In this document: positions 16,548 to 25,418 of the stretch, piece after piece | Numbering within the stretch: position 1 is the first letter of the stretch | How the letters are laid out: each line of letters starts with the position of its first letter | From: Bradyrhizobium sp. C9 | Lineage (GTDB): Bacteria > Pseudomonadota > Alphaproteobacteria > Rhizobiales > Xanthobacteraceae | Direction: 5' to 3' | DNA length: 64,000 bases | Assembly: GCF_002532045.1 (NCBI RefSeq) | Contig: NZ_NWTG01000015.1 | Span: 1 to 64,000 of the forward strand | Program-made: the position numbers and the translations under genes | Notes under the pieces: model-generated | What the model was told of the DNA's origin: nothing | Seen by the model: the letters and a program-made list of their open reading frames with translations, nothing else | Databases searched by the model: none

Positions 16548-17483
16548 TCATGCGTATCTGATCCTGGGATCGATCACGCCATAGAGCAGGTCGACCAATG
16601 TATTGACGGCGAGGAAGAACAGCACCACCACGAGAATGGTGCCTTGCACGGCGGGAATGTCGCGCTGCAGGACGCTGTCGACCAGCAGCGAGCCGATGCC
16701 CGGCCAGGAGAACAATTTCTCGACGACGACTGCTTGCCCCATCACGACGCCGAACTGCAGGCCGATCGCGGTGAGAATGATGACGAGAGCATTGCGCATC
16801 ACATGCCACGTCACAACCCGGGTTTCGCTCATGCCCTTCGAGCGCGCCGTGCGGACAAAATCCGCGGTCATGATCTCGAGCACCGCTGCCCGCGTCGTCC
16901 GCGCCAGCAGCGCCATCGGCGAGACGCCGAGGGTCACGGCAGGCAGCAGCAGATATTTGAGGCTGCCATCGCCATAGCCGAAACTCGGCAGCCAGCCGAG
17001 CTTCAATGCGAACAGATACATCAGCAGCAGCCCGAGCCAGAATTTGGCCATTGAAAGGCCCGACACCGCCAGGACCATCGAGAGTGTATCGACGATGCTG
17101 CCCGGCCTCAGCGCGGCGATGAAACCGAGCGGAACGCCGACCGCAACCGCAAACGCCAGCGCTGCGAAGATCAGCTGCAGCGTTGGCCACATCCGCTTGG
17201 CGACCATGGTCGTGACCGGCTCGCGGGTCCGGAACGAGGTCCCGAAGTCTCCTGTCGTGAGCTTGGCGACGTAGGAGCCGAAACGCACGTAAATGGGATC
17301 GTCCAGGCCGAGCTGCTTTTTCATGCGCTCCACGACCTGCGGGTCGGTCGGACCCCGGCCGTCATCGCCCATGCTGGACACGATGCTGCCCGGAACGACG
17401 CTGAACAGCACGAAGATCACCAGCACGACAGCCAGCACGGTCGGAATGGTCTGCAGGACTCGGCGGATCGCGAAGGAGAGCAT
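16548..17483 (-). CDS. Peptide ABC transporter permease (DppB-type)
   Basis: 311-aa inner-membrane permease, the first permease of the importer. It begins with the family-typical helix and RRVLQTIPTVLAVVLVIF, followed by LGLDDPIYVRFGSYVAKL, then the BPD core with the EAA loop DFVRTARSKGMSETRVVTWH and the C-terminal LYGVIDPRIRYA ending typical of DppB. It lies 60 bp downstream of the binding protein, the gap holding a perfect 11-bp hairpin, and 67 bp upstream of the DppC-like gene. Confidence 0.94.
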   Translation of the reverse strand: MLSFAIRRVLQTIPTVLAVVLVIFVLFSVVPGSIVSSMGDDGRGPTDPQVVERMKKQLGLDDPIYVRFGSYVAKLTTGDFGTSFRTREPVTTMVAKRMWPTLQLIFAALAFAVAVGVPLGFIAALRPGSIVDTLSMVLAVSGLSMAKFWLGLLLMYLFALKLGWLPSFGYGDGSLKYLLLPAVTLGVSPMALLARTTRAAVLEIMTADFVRTARSKGMSETRVVTWHVMRNALVIILTAIGLQFGVVMGQAVVVEKLFSWPGIGSLLVDSVLQRDIPAVQGTILVVVLFFLAVNTLVDLLYGVIDPRIRYA

Positions 17484-17500
17484 TGGACGTTTTCCTCATC

Positions 17501-17527
17501 CCCTCCATCGTCTGAAACGATGGAGGG
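17501..17527 (-). terminator. Perfect 11-bp hairpin between the binding-protein and permease genes
   Basis: CCCTCCATCGT and ACGATGGAGGG pair perfectly around a five-base loop, between the stop of the binding protein (17544) and the start of the permease (17483), read on the minus strand. No T-run follows, so it probably protects the upstream mRNA or partly stops transcription to give excess binding protein. Confidence 0.6.
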
Positions 17528-17543
17528 CGAGTGATGGCACCTG

Positions 17544-19133
17544 TCACTTCGCCGGCGAGGTATCGTCGACCCAGAGGTCTTCGACGTTTTGATGGGTCAG
17601 TTCCGTCGCGTCCAGCTGGATTCCCTTGAGCCAGGGCTGCACCGCCATGACCGCCTTGTTGTAGTTGAAGAACCAGACCGGCGCTTCGTCCTGGAGCAGC
17701 GCGTTGGCCTTCTGCAGCAGCTGGACGCGCTTTGCGGCATCGTCGGTCTGGCCGGCCGCATCGATGATCTTGTCGAATTCCGCGTTCTTGAAGTTGGTGT
17801 AGTTGCAGGCCGATAGCGGCGTCGCCGAATGGAAGCATTTGAGCGCCGCCTGCGGATCCGGGCCGGTGGCCTGGGAGTAGATGAAGGCCTCGAAGTCGCC
17901 TTTGCGGATGACCTCCGCCAGCACGGCGGTCTCGACCTGCTTGACCTTCACCTTGATGCCCACCTTGTCCAGCATCGGGATCGCGGCTTCGACGATCGGC
18001 AGGCCCCAGCTTTCGTTCTGGCTGGTGGTCCATTCGAATTCAAAGCCGTTGGGATAACCCGCATCCGCAAGCAATTGCTTCGCCTTCGCCGGATCGTAAG
18101 GGTAGGGCTTCATGGCCTTGTCGTATGCCGGCGAGGTCAAAGGCAGCCAACCGGTGGCGCGATAGGCCTTGCCCTTGACCAGCTTGTTGATGATCAGATC
18201 GGCGTCGATCGCGTAATTGATGGCCTGCCGAACCCGCTTGTCTGAGAACGGTTTGAACGCAGGATTCATCCCCATATAGCGGGTGAAGACCTCGGCGACC
18301 TCGACGATGGTGCCCTTGAGGTTGGGATCGGCCTGATAAGCGACATACTGCGCCGGCCCGAGCACCGAGGTGTCGATCTCCTTGTTGCGGAAGGCGACGT
18401 CGCGGGCCGCGGCTTCGCCCATCAGCGATATCACGAGCTTGTCGGCATATGGCTTGCCAGGCTTGTAGAACCGGTCCCACCGTTCCAAGACGATGCGGGA
18501 TCCCGGCACGTGCTCGACGAATTTGAACGGACCAAGTCCGATCGGCTTCTGCAGGAAGCTCTCCTTCCCGCCCTCGTCGGCGGGATAGATCGAGGTCAGC
18601 GCGGTGAAGAAATAGAAGGCGGGATCGACTTTCTCGGTCAGCTTCATTTCGAGGGTGAAGTCGTCGATCTTCTTCAGGCCCGAGATTTCCTTGGCTTGGC
18701 CCTTCTCGACCTCGGCCGCGCCCTCGATCAGGCGGACAAAGCGCGCGCCGGGATAGGCCTTGGTGCCGTCCATGATGCGGTTGTAGGACCAGATGATGTC
18801 GTCGGCCGTCATCTTGCGGCCGTTGTGGAAATAGGCGTCGTCGCGCAGCTTGAAAGTATAGATGAGACCTCCACCCGAGACGGTGACCTCCTTGGCAAGT
18901 TCCAGGACCGGCTTGCCCTCGGTCGAGTCCCATATGTAGAGCGAGCGGTGCAGAGCCTTGGCGTAGATTTCGTCCTGGGCGCGCGGTGTCGTGTGGATGT
19001 CCATGCTGGTGAAGCTGGAGCCATAGGGCGCCGTCATGCGAATGGTCCCGCCCTTGCGCGGGCTCTGGGCTTCCGCCGTGGCGGCGAGTGCGAGCCCGAT
19101 GCCAACCGCGATCGCAATGACCTTGAACTTCAT
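17544..19133 (-). CDS. Peptide ABC transporter substrate-binding protein (family 5)
   Basis: 529-aa periplasmic binding protein of the DppA/OppA class (SBP_bac_5). The signal peptide covers residues 1-22 (KFKVIAIAVGIGLALAATAEAQ). The mature protein starts GGTIRMTAPY and contains the family's early motif YTFKLRDDAYFHNGRKMTADD and the C-terminal lobe with RVRQAINYAIDADLIINKLV. The ATG at 19133 has GGGGGAAGC just before it; the longer frame to 19412 adds 93 unrelated residues. The substrate may be peptides, but similar systems carry opines, glutathione or sugars. First gene of the operon. Confidence 0.93.
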   Translation of the reverse strand: MKFKVIAIAVGIGLALAATAEAQSPRKGGTIRMTAPYGSSFTSMDIHTTPRAQDEIYAKALHRSLYIWDSTEGKPVLELAKEVTVSGGGLIYTFKLRDDAYFHNGRKMTADDIIWSYNRIMDGTKAYPGARFVRLIEGAAEVEKGQAKEISGLKKIDDFTLEMKLTEKVDPAFYFFTALTSIYPADEGGKESFLQKPIGLGPFKFVEHVPGSRIVLERWDRFYKPGKPYADKLVISLMGEAAARDVAFRNKEIDTSVLGPAQYVAYQADPNLKGTIVEVAEVFTRYMGMNPAFKPFSDKRVRQAINYAIDADLIINKLVKGKAYRATGWLPLTSPAYDKAMKPYPYDPAKAKQLLADAGYPNGFEFEWTTSQNESWGLPIVEAAIPMLDKVGIKVKVKQVETAVLAEVIRKGDFEAFIYSQATGPDPQAALKCFHSATPLSACNYTNFKNAEFDKIIDAAGQTDDAAKRVQLLQKANALLQDEAPVWFFNYNKAVMAVQPWLKGIQLDATELTHQNVEDLWVDDTSPAK

Positions 19134-19463
19134 GCTTCCCCCAACGATGCAGGAACATTCCGAACTGCGAGTTGACCATCGGCAGCACGTCAAGCGCAAG
19201 GTCCTCATGTCGTGTCGATGGCGACCGGCACCAAATAATTTGTGTCGCTGCGATGCGCTGGGCAGGATGATGGAAACGCTGCGGGTGCAGTGGGCGCCTA
19301 CGCACTGATCTGACCGCGCCAGTACCGTGGCTGCAACTTGCGCGAGCAAGTAAGCAATTGCGATTGAACGGATTTCGGCTTCCGTCGCAAAATGCGAAGC
19401 CAAGGTTACCATGTCGCGAGAATGCTAAAGTATGGCCCACAAACGGCGCACATATTCGATGTC
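19134..19463. other. Gene-free promoter region of the peptide ABC operon
   Basis: No coding frame with support was found between the binding-protein start and the inverted repeat at 19464. The region must hold the operon promoter. An imperfect AT-rich palindrome, CACCAAATAATTTGTG at 19229-19244 (6 of 8 pairs), is the only operator-like feature noticed. Confidence 0.35.
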
Positions 19464-19579
19464 GTCCTGGCGAAAGCCAGGACCCATTACCCCAAATGTC
19501 AGTTGCGATGCGACGCTGGGGCCACGGCCCGTCTCTCAACAAATATCGGTGGTTATGGGTTCCTGGCTTTCGTCAGGAC
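19464..19579. repeat. Imperfect inverted repeat with 28-29 bp arms (dispersed element)
   Basis: Left arm 19464-19491 (core GTCCTGGCGAAAGCCAGGAC) and right arm 19551-19579 (core CCTGGCTTTCGTCAGGAC) are inverted copies with only a few differences, flanking about 59 bp. Each arm is itself partly palindromic. It sits between the promoter of the peptide operon and the end of the GAF-like gene. I read it as a miniature palindromic repeat; nothing is encoded. Confidence 0.7.
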
Positions 19580-19699
19580 GCCGATTGGGCAGATGGCGGC
19601 CTCGTAATCTCTACCGTGAGGCCCGCGCGACGGCGAAGACTTTGCGCGGGCGTGACGGGACGGATAGCTCCGCGCAATCTTGGACGTTCATTCCAATCC

Positions 19700-20638
19700 C
19701 TAAAGATACCAGGCCAGTACCGCCTTGAGCCGGGCATTCTCGATCACCGGCAGCGCGACCACCTGGTTCATGCCGGAGCTACGCGCCAGGTTAGCCGCGA
19801 TCGATTCATCCTGCTTCAGATGTTCGGTGAGTGCGGGCATGCCGGTCGCCCATGCGCCGCCGATAGAGCCTTCGCCGCGGCCGATCGTCTTGGCCGCATA
19901 GAGCGCGGCGAGATCGGGCTGCTCGCTGCAATCGCCGGAGTGGAACACCAGCGCCGACCGCTCTTCGTTCGGCACCCAGATCTCGAACCGGCGTGCGATC
20001 GGCGTCGCCTGGGCCGACAGCAATGTCACCACCCAGGTCTGGTCGCCGGTCGTGTAGGGGATGCCGACGCCGCAATTGATGCCGATCTCGGACGCGTCTT
20101 CCGAGCGCAGGAATCCCTTGGAATTGTGCAGGTCCTTGATGATCAGCGGCATGCCGGCCTTCCAGGTCCGGCCGGGGAGGCCGAAGCCGCGCGGGAATTT
20201 GGTGTGGCGCGAGTTGAACTCGAACATGTCGGCGGTGCCGTAATAGCCGTCGACCAGCGCCATCTCGTGGGATTTGTCGGGATCGTTGTGCCAGAGCTCG
20301 ATCGCGCCGACATGCCGCCTGTCGTCACCGCAGAGCAGCACCATCACTGCCATCAGGAATTCGCCGGCAAACACCGGCAGCGCGACGGCGCAGGTCAGGC
20401 CGGCCTCGCGCGCCTCGTCGGTTCGCTTGAAACAGGAGTTGGCGAATTTGGTCAGGATGACCGGATGGCCGCTCGCCCAGGCCTTGCCGGGAAGGCCCTC
20501 ATCATAGGCGAACAGCGCGTGCTCGCTGACCGCCTGGAATTCGGCGAACTCGGAGCTGTGGAGGCTACCGCCGAATTCCAGCCGGGTCCGCGTTAGATCG
20601 GGCACCCACAGTTCAACAACGCGAATGAAGGTTTTCAT
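19700..20638 (-). CDS. Tandem GAF-like domain protein
   Basis: 312-aa soluble protein without membrane helices. It appears built from two related halves: FGLPGRTWKAGMPLIIKDLH resembles the earlier GLPGKAWASGHPVILTKF, and a third match occurs in GGAWATGMPALTEHLKQD. These G-x-W-x-x-G-x-P segments followed by small-residue strands (CAVALPVFAGEFLMAVMVLL) are typical of GAF domains. There is no output domain, so a ligand-binding or regulatory partner role is possible. Start at the ATG 20638, with GCAGGTG upstream; a GTG at 20647 is less likely. It shares strand with the class II aldolase but is separated by 112 bp. Confidence 0.65.
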   Translation of the reverse strand: MKTFIRVVELWVPDLTRTRLEFGGSLHSSEFAEFQAVSEHALFAYDEGLPGKAWASGHPVILTKFANSCFKRTDEAREAGLTCAVALPVFAGEFLMAVMVLLCGDDRRHVGAIELWHNDPDKSHEMALVDGYYGTADMFEFNSRHTKFPRGFGLPGRTWKAGMPLIIKDLHNSKGFLRSEDASEIGINCGVGIPYTTGDQTWVVTLLSAQATPIARRFEIWVPNEERSALVFHSGDCSEQPDLAALYAAKTIGRGEGSIGGAWATGMPALTEHLKQDESIAANLARSSGMNQVVALPVIENARLKAVLAWYL

Positions 20639-20750
20639 CACACGCACCTGCCGTCTCGCCGACGGCTAGCATCGGCGATGTCACGGCAAAATGTGCGCTC
20701 AAATAGCGGGCAAGCGACGCCCAAAGTTGATGCGAAGGCGCGATTTCGTC

Positions 20751-21545
20751 TCAGTCCCGGTACGACGGATCGGCGCGGTCGAGCTTGCGCAGCAGCGCCG
20801 GCCAGGCCAGTTCGCCGTTGCGCGCGGCGCGGCCGGGCTTGGGCAGCATCCGCTCATAGGTGTCTTCGAGGATGTTCTGCGGCGGATAGATCAGCTTGGT
20901 GTTGCAGGACAGCGCCATCACCTGGGTCTGGCAGGCGCGCTCTAGGCGGAACAGCACGTTGAAGGCGGCGGGCACGGTGCGGCCGACCACTAGGAGGCCA
21001 TGGTTGCGCAGGATCATCGCCTCGTTGTCGCCGAGGTCGCGGACCAGCCGCTCGCGCTCATCGACATTGTCGGCGATGCCTTCGAAGTCGTGATAGGCGA
21101 TGTGCAGGAAACGCATCGAGGTCTGCGCCAGCGGCAGCAGGCCGCATTCCATCGCCGACACCGCCATACCGGCCGGAGTGTGGGTGTGCGCGACGCAGGC
21201 CATGTCGTGCTTGGCCATGTGGATGGCGCTGTGAATGACGAAGCCGGCGACGTTGACGTCGTAGTCGGTGGCGTTGAGCAGCGTATTGCCTTCGACGTCG
21301 ACCTTGATCAGGCTGGAGGCGTCGATCTCGTCATACAGCATGCCGTAGGCATTGATCAGGAACTGGTCGGTGGTGCCGGGCACGCGGCACGAGATGTGAT
21401 TCGCGATCATCTCAGTCATGCCGTACATCGCCGTGAGGCGATAGCAGGCGGCGAGATCGACAAGGGCCTGCCACTCCTCGGCGCTCACCTGCTCGCGAAC
21501 GGATTTCACGACCTTGATCGCGGGCGAGCTGACGGGGGGATTCAT
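20751..21545 (-). CDS. Class II aldolase/adducin family protein
   Basis: 264-aa protein of the zinc-dependent class II aldolase/epimerase fold (fuculose aldolase, ribulose-5-phosphate epimerase). Metal ligands appear in HTHTPAG (about 137-143) and the His of the later NHGLLVVG; the early segment GMTEMIANHISCRVPG matches the substrate-phosphate region, though without a clear phosphate-binding set, so the substrate may be unphosphorylated. The ATG at 21545 is well placed after AAGGAGAG. It diverges from the MlrC-like gene at 21734, with both promoters in the 188-bp gap. Confidence 0.88.
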   Translation of the reverse strand: MNPPVSSPAIKVVKSVREQVSAEEWQALVDLAACYRLTAMYGMTEMIANHISCRVPGTTDQFLINAYGMLYDEIDASSLIKVDVEGNTLLNATDYDVNVAGFVIHSAIHMAKHDMACVAHTHTPAGMAVSAMECGLLPLAQTSMRFLHIAYHDFEGIADNVDERERLVRDLGDNEAMILRNHGLLVVGRTVPAAFNVLFRLERACQTQVMALSCNTKLIYPPQNILEDTYERMLPKPGRAARNGELAWPALLRKLDRADPSYRD

Positions 21546-21733
21546 GGCGTTCTCTCCTTGAGATGTCTGCGAGGCCGGAGCCCGATTGTTGGCGCGGACC
21601 ATAGCAGAATCCGCACGGCGGCAAGCGGCGGCGCGCCTGCTTATTTGCAGGTCTGGCGGGCAAAAACCGAATGCGGCATTGGCGCGCCGCGCCTTCGATG
21701 CCAGTATGCGGAAAAACAGTCGAGGCGCACAAA

Positions 21734-23230
21734 ATGAGCGAACGCAAGATTCGTATTGCAGTCCTGCATTTCTCCCACGAAACCGTCTCGTTCCTGCCGA
21801 ACGAAACCACGCTCGACGACTTCATCTATCCGGGCTCGCCGGCGAAGGGCGAGGCGCTGCTGCAGTTCGATCCCAAGAACTACATGGGCGGCTTCGTGCA
21901 GGTGGCGCGCGAGTTCTCCGAGGTCGAACTGGTCGGCATCGAATCCCCGCTCTGGCCGAAGACCTATACCGGATCGGGCTGGATCACCCAGGAAGCCTAC
22001 CGGACTTTCACCGGCAAGATGATTGCCGGGCTCAAGGAGGAGGGACCGTTCGACGGGGTCTATCTGTGCCTGCATGGCGCGATGGCTGTACGGGACGTGG
22101 CGCGGCCGGAGGCCGATCTGGCGCGGCAGGTCCGCGAGGTGGTCGGCCGCTCCGCCTTCATCGCCGCGACCTTCGATCCTCATGGCAATGAGGACGAGGC
22201 GTTCCTCGAGCAGGCGGACATGGCGTTCGCTGTCAAATATTTCCCGCACTATGATGCGCATCTGCAAGGCGAACGGGCGGCGCGGATGCTGGTGCGGGCG
22301 ATCCGCGGCGACTACAAGCCAACGCATAAGACCATCAAGGTTCCGGTGATCTCGCCCACCGTGCTGCAATGGACCGGCGCGCGTCCGTGGATGGATCTGG
22401 TGCAGCGCGCGCTAGTGTGGGAGGCCCGCGAGGTCGACGTCTACGTCAACATCTTCTTCGGCTTTCCGTTCGCCGATGTTCCCGATGTCGGCATGACCGT
22501 GCAGGTCCTGACCAACGACAACCCGAAGCTCGCCGAGCAAATAGCGCGCGACCTCGCCGGTACGATCTGGCGGCTGCGCGAGGCGCTGCTGCAATCGACC
22601 AGGCTGCACAGCATCGCCGAGGGCGCAGCACTGGCCAAGCAGGCCGTCGCCGATGGCAACACGCCGGTGGTGCTGGCCGATCACAGCGACCGGTCGGGAT
22701 CGGCGACCTGGCTGCTGCGCGAGATCATCGCGCAGGACCTCGCCAACACGGTGATCGCCACGATTGCCGACGCAAGAGCGACGGCAATCCTGAAGGCGGC
22801 CGGCGCCAAGGCCGGCGATGCCTTCGACATGGAGATCGGCGGCCGCGCCGACGATTCGGCGGGTGATCCGGTCCGGATTCAGGGCACGATTTCGGCGGCG
22901 GGTGACGGATACGGGCAGTTCTGGGTCTGCGTGCGCTTCGGCCGCAACAATGTGCTCATCCTCTCCACCTATCTGGTGCAGGTCATGGAGCCGTTCTCGC
23001 TGAAGGCGCTGGTGCCTGACATCGGCAGCTTCGATGTGATGGCAATCAAGTCGCGGGTGCATTTCCGGCGCGGCTTCGACGACAATGGCTTTGCCAGGAC
23101 GATCCTGCTGGTCGAGCCGGACCAGCCGTTCCTCGGCACGACGCGGCTGGACAAGTTGCCTTACAGGAATGTCGACCTCACGCGGTTCTACCCGTACGGC
23201 AATCCCGCGTTCCCGGAGGCGGCGTCATGA
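21734..23230 (+). CDS. MlrC-family (M81) metallopeptidase
   Basis: 498-aa protein of the microcystin-hydrolase MlrC family. The N-terminal domain (about 1-300) starts IRIAVLHFSHETVSFLP and carries LCLHGAM (112-118), DPHGNEDE (148-155) and YFPHYDAH (169-176), with His/Asp/Glu residues suited to metal binding; the MlrC C-terminal domain follows (DHSDRSGSATWLLREI onward). MlrC cleaves linear peptides, but most members are of unknown substrate and are often linked to amidase or peptide uptake genes. The ATG at 21734 opens at the conserved N-terminus. Its end overlaps the GST-like gene by 4 bp (ATGA). Confidence 0.88.
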   Translation: MSERKIRIAVLHFSHETVSFLPNETTLDDFIYPGSPAKGEALLQFDPKNYMGGFVQVAREFSEVELVGIESPLWPKTYTGSGWITQEAYRTFTGKMIAGLKEEGPFDGVYLCLHGAMAVRDVARPEADLARQVREVVGRSAFIAATFDPHGNEDEAFLEQADMAFAVKYFPHYDAHLQGERAARMLVRAIRGDYKPTHKTIKVPVISPTVLQWTGARPWMDLVQRALVWEAREVDVYVNIFFGFPFADVPDVGMTVQVLTNDNPKLAEQIARDLAGTIWRLREALLQSTRLHSIAEGAALAKQAVADGNTPVVLADHSDRSGSATWLLREIIAQDLANTVIATIADARATAILKAAGAKAGDAFDMEIGGRADDSAGDPVRIQGTISAAGDGYGQFWVCVRFGRNNVLILSTYLVQVMEPFSLKALVPDIGSFDVMAIKSRVHFRRGFDDNGFARTILLVEPDQPFLGTTRLDKLPYRNVDLTRFYPYGNPAFPEAAS

Positions 23231-24237
23231 CCGAAGGCCGCTACCGCCTGATCGGTTCGACCGCGTCACCCTATGCAATCAAGCTGCGGGCGCTGATGCG
23301 ATACCGGCGGATTCCGCACGACTGGATGATCATGACCAAGGCGTTGCGCGCGGCGACCGCGCATCTGAAGCCGATGCTGATCCCGGTGCTGCAATATCCG
23401 GACGGCAGCTATCGCGGCGAGACCACGACGCTGGCCTACGATCTGGAAGCGCGTCATCAGGGGCGGTCGGTGATACCGCAAGATAAAGCCGTCGCCTTCG
23501 TCTGCGATCTGCTCGAGGATCTCGCCGACGAATGGGCGGTGAAGCCGCTGTTTCTCTATCGCTGGTGGGATCCCGAAGATCAGGCCTATGTCTCGCGCTG
23601 GGCCGGCGAGGAGTGGTCGACGTCGGACGCCGAGGCCGGCAGCCGCGCGGAGATCGAGGAATTCCGGCAACGGCAGATCTCGCGCATGGTCATTCTCGGC
23701 GCGACCGAGGAGAACCGTCCGCTGCTGGAGGAGAGCTATCGGCGGACGCTTGCGGCGTTCGAGCCGCATGTCGGCATGACGAATTATCTGTTCGGCAGCC
23801 GGCCGTCGCTGGCGGATTTCGCCTGGTTCGGCCAGCTCAGCGAGATGGCGACAGATCCGACCCCGATGCGGATCATGCGCGAGCGCGCGCCGTTCACCGA
23901 CCACTGGGTGCGGCGGCTCGATGATGCGTCCGGTGTCGAGGGCGTCTGGTATCCGCGCGAGCAGGCGCTCGGCGGGTTCGCCGAGGCGCTGCTGTGGATC
24001 GCAGGCGAGCTCTATCTGCCGTTCCTCACTGCCAATGCGGATGCATTCGCGAAAGGCCTCGAGCGGCTCGAGATCAACGTCTGGGGACTGCCTTATGCGC
24101 TGGCGCCGTTCAAATATCAGGTCAAGTGCCTGCAGCAGCTGCGCGAGAAGTTCGCCGCGCTGGATGCAGGCGATCGCGCGGCGTTGAAGCCGGTGCTGGA
24201 ACGCACCGGATGTTGGGCGATCCTGAATGGGGGCTGA
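23227..24237 (+). CDS. Glutathione S-transferase-like protein
   Basis: 336-aa cytosolic protein. The first 80 residues match a GST thioredoxin-like domain: YRLIGSTASPYAIKLRALMR, then IPVLQYPDGSYRGETTTLA, where the P-x-L near cis-Pro and E-T-T pattern bind glutathione in the family. The helical C-terminal part is longer than in standard GSTs (about 220 residues) and includes a second GST_C-like stretch NYLFGSRPSLADFAWFGQL. Catalytic Ser may be in STASPY. Start overlaps mlrC-like stop (ATGA) with GGAGG upstream, so the two are translationally coupled. Substrate unknown. Confidence 0.85.
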   Translation: MTEGRYRLIGSTASPYAIKLRALMRYRRIPHDWMIMTKALRAATAHLKPMLIPVLQYPDGSYRGETTTLAYDLEARHQGRSVIPQDKAVAFVCDLLEDLADEWAVKPLFLYRWWDPEDQAYVSRWAGEEWSTSDAEAGSRAEIEEFRQRQISRMVILGATEENRPLLEESYRRTLAAFEPHVGMTNYLFGSRPSLADFAWFGQLSEMATDPTPMRIMRERAPFTDHWVRRLDDASGVEGVWYPREQALGGFAEALLWIAGELYLPFLTANADAFAKGLERLEINVWGLPYALAPFKYQVKCLQQLREKFAALDAGDRAALKPVLERTGCWAILNGG

Positions 24238-24276
24238 TCGATCACGGACGGCAACCAGGTTCAAGACGGCGCGAGC

Positions 24277-24909
24277 TTAGGTCCGGTGCCTGCTCCCGAG
24301 TGCGGCGGCAACCGATTCCGGATGCCTGATCCGCTCGATCAGCATGTCGATGCGGTCGCCGCCCCAGAACAATTCGCCGTTGAACACCATGCTGGGCACG
24401 CCGAACACGCCGAGCGCTTCGGCCTCGTCGATGATGCGGTCGTGTTCGGTGCGGGCAGGCCCACGAACATAGGCCTCGAACGCCTCAGTGGAACCGCCAA
24501 TCGCGGAGATCACGCCTGTAATCTCGGACAGCTCGTCGATCTCCAGCTCGTGGTTCCAGAATCTCTGGAACACCGTGTCATGGTAAGGCCGGAACAGCCC
24601 ATGATGCTGCGCGAACAACATCCCGGCGCTCGAATAGAACGCGTCGTAGATCCGGCGCGGGCCCTTCATGGTCAGCCCTTGCGCGTTGGCGAACCGCCGC
24701 GCATCCATGTAGGAGTAGCGCACCTTGCGCCAGAAATGCGGCGTGCGCGCCTCGACCGTGCCCATGAACTCAGGAATGCGAAGCGTGTAGGGCAGCCACT
24801 CCAGCTCGACGCCAAGGGTGTCCTCGAGCTCGAACAGCCGCTTGTTGGCGACATAGGCGTAGGGAGACTTGTAGTCGGTGTAGATGCGTACGCGCGGCTT
24901 TTCGATCAT
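24277..24909 (-). CDS. 2-hydroxychromene-2-carboxylate isomerase/DsbA-like (kappa GST) protein
   Basis: 210-aa thioredoxin-fold protein of the DSBA-like family. The SPYAYVA motif (15-21) at the start of helix 1 carries the catalytic-site Ser of kappa-class GSTs and HCCA isomerases, and GVFGVPSMVFNGELFWGGDR has the cis-Pro loop and C-terminal strand. There is no CxxC, so no dithiol oxidase role is expected. Such enzymes use glutathione in aromatic ring metabolism or detoxification. GAGGAAC precedes the ATG. It converges on the GST-like gene 40 bp away. Confidence 0.87.
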   Translation of the reverse strand: MIEKPRVRIYTDYKSPYAYVANKRLFELEDTLGVELEWLPYTLRIPEFMGTVEARTPHFWRKVRYSYMDARRFANAQGLTMKGPRRIYDAFYSSAGMLFAQHHGLFRPYHDTVFQRFWNHELEIDELSEITGVISAIGGSTEAFEAYVRGPARTEHDRIIDEAEALGVFGVPSMVFNGELFWGGDRIDMLIERIRHPESVAAALGSRHRT

Positions 24910-25418
24910 TGTTCCTCACCTGTCGGGACAATTGTTCCCGATCCAGTGCGGTGGCGCAATGCGGGCGAGGAGGGAGAGACGAGGGAGAGATAGCGCGCAA
25001 ACGAATGGGCCCCGGTGCATTCAAGCATCGCGGGGCCCTGCTACTTCGTTTTAGCGAAGGATCTCTGGTGTAGACCAGTGGTGTTTCGGGACCTAAAAGC
25101 GCTTGGCCTTTGCGCTCTCGTCCTGCGGATATGTTCAGATTGTCGGCAGTGCACGCGGCTAGCAGCTGCTGTTCGCCTCAACGTGCACCGAGACCTTGCC
25201 GAGCAAGGTCGCTGGCTTTCGCCGGTGGCGTCATGCTCCTCTCCAAGGGTGGGCCGACGGACCTCTGTCCGCTTCTGCTGCCTGGCGACCGATCCCATAA
25301 TCGTCCGTCAATTCCTGCGACGCCGGGAGCAGGCGCTCCCGCACCCCAACAGGTGCAGTCATCGAAATGCTGCGGCAGATACGGCCTGCTGTCAAGTTAA
25401 CGAGCGGAGTATTTCAGG
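24910..25418. other. 509-bp region without a supported gene; one GC-rich hairpin
   Basis: Frames here lack ribosome sites and family signatures. At 25007-25038, GGGCCCCG and CGGGGCCC pair over 8 bp around a 16-base loop that can pair further (TGC/GCA). It could terminate or separate the flanking minus-strand units. The remaining sequence may be decayed coding DNA but I cannot identify an ancestor. Confidence 0.35.
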
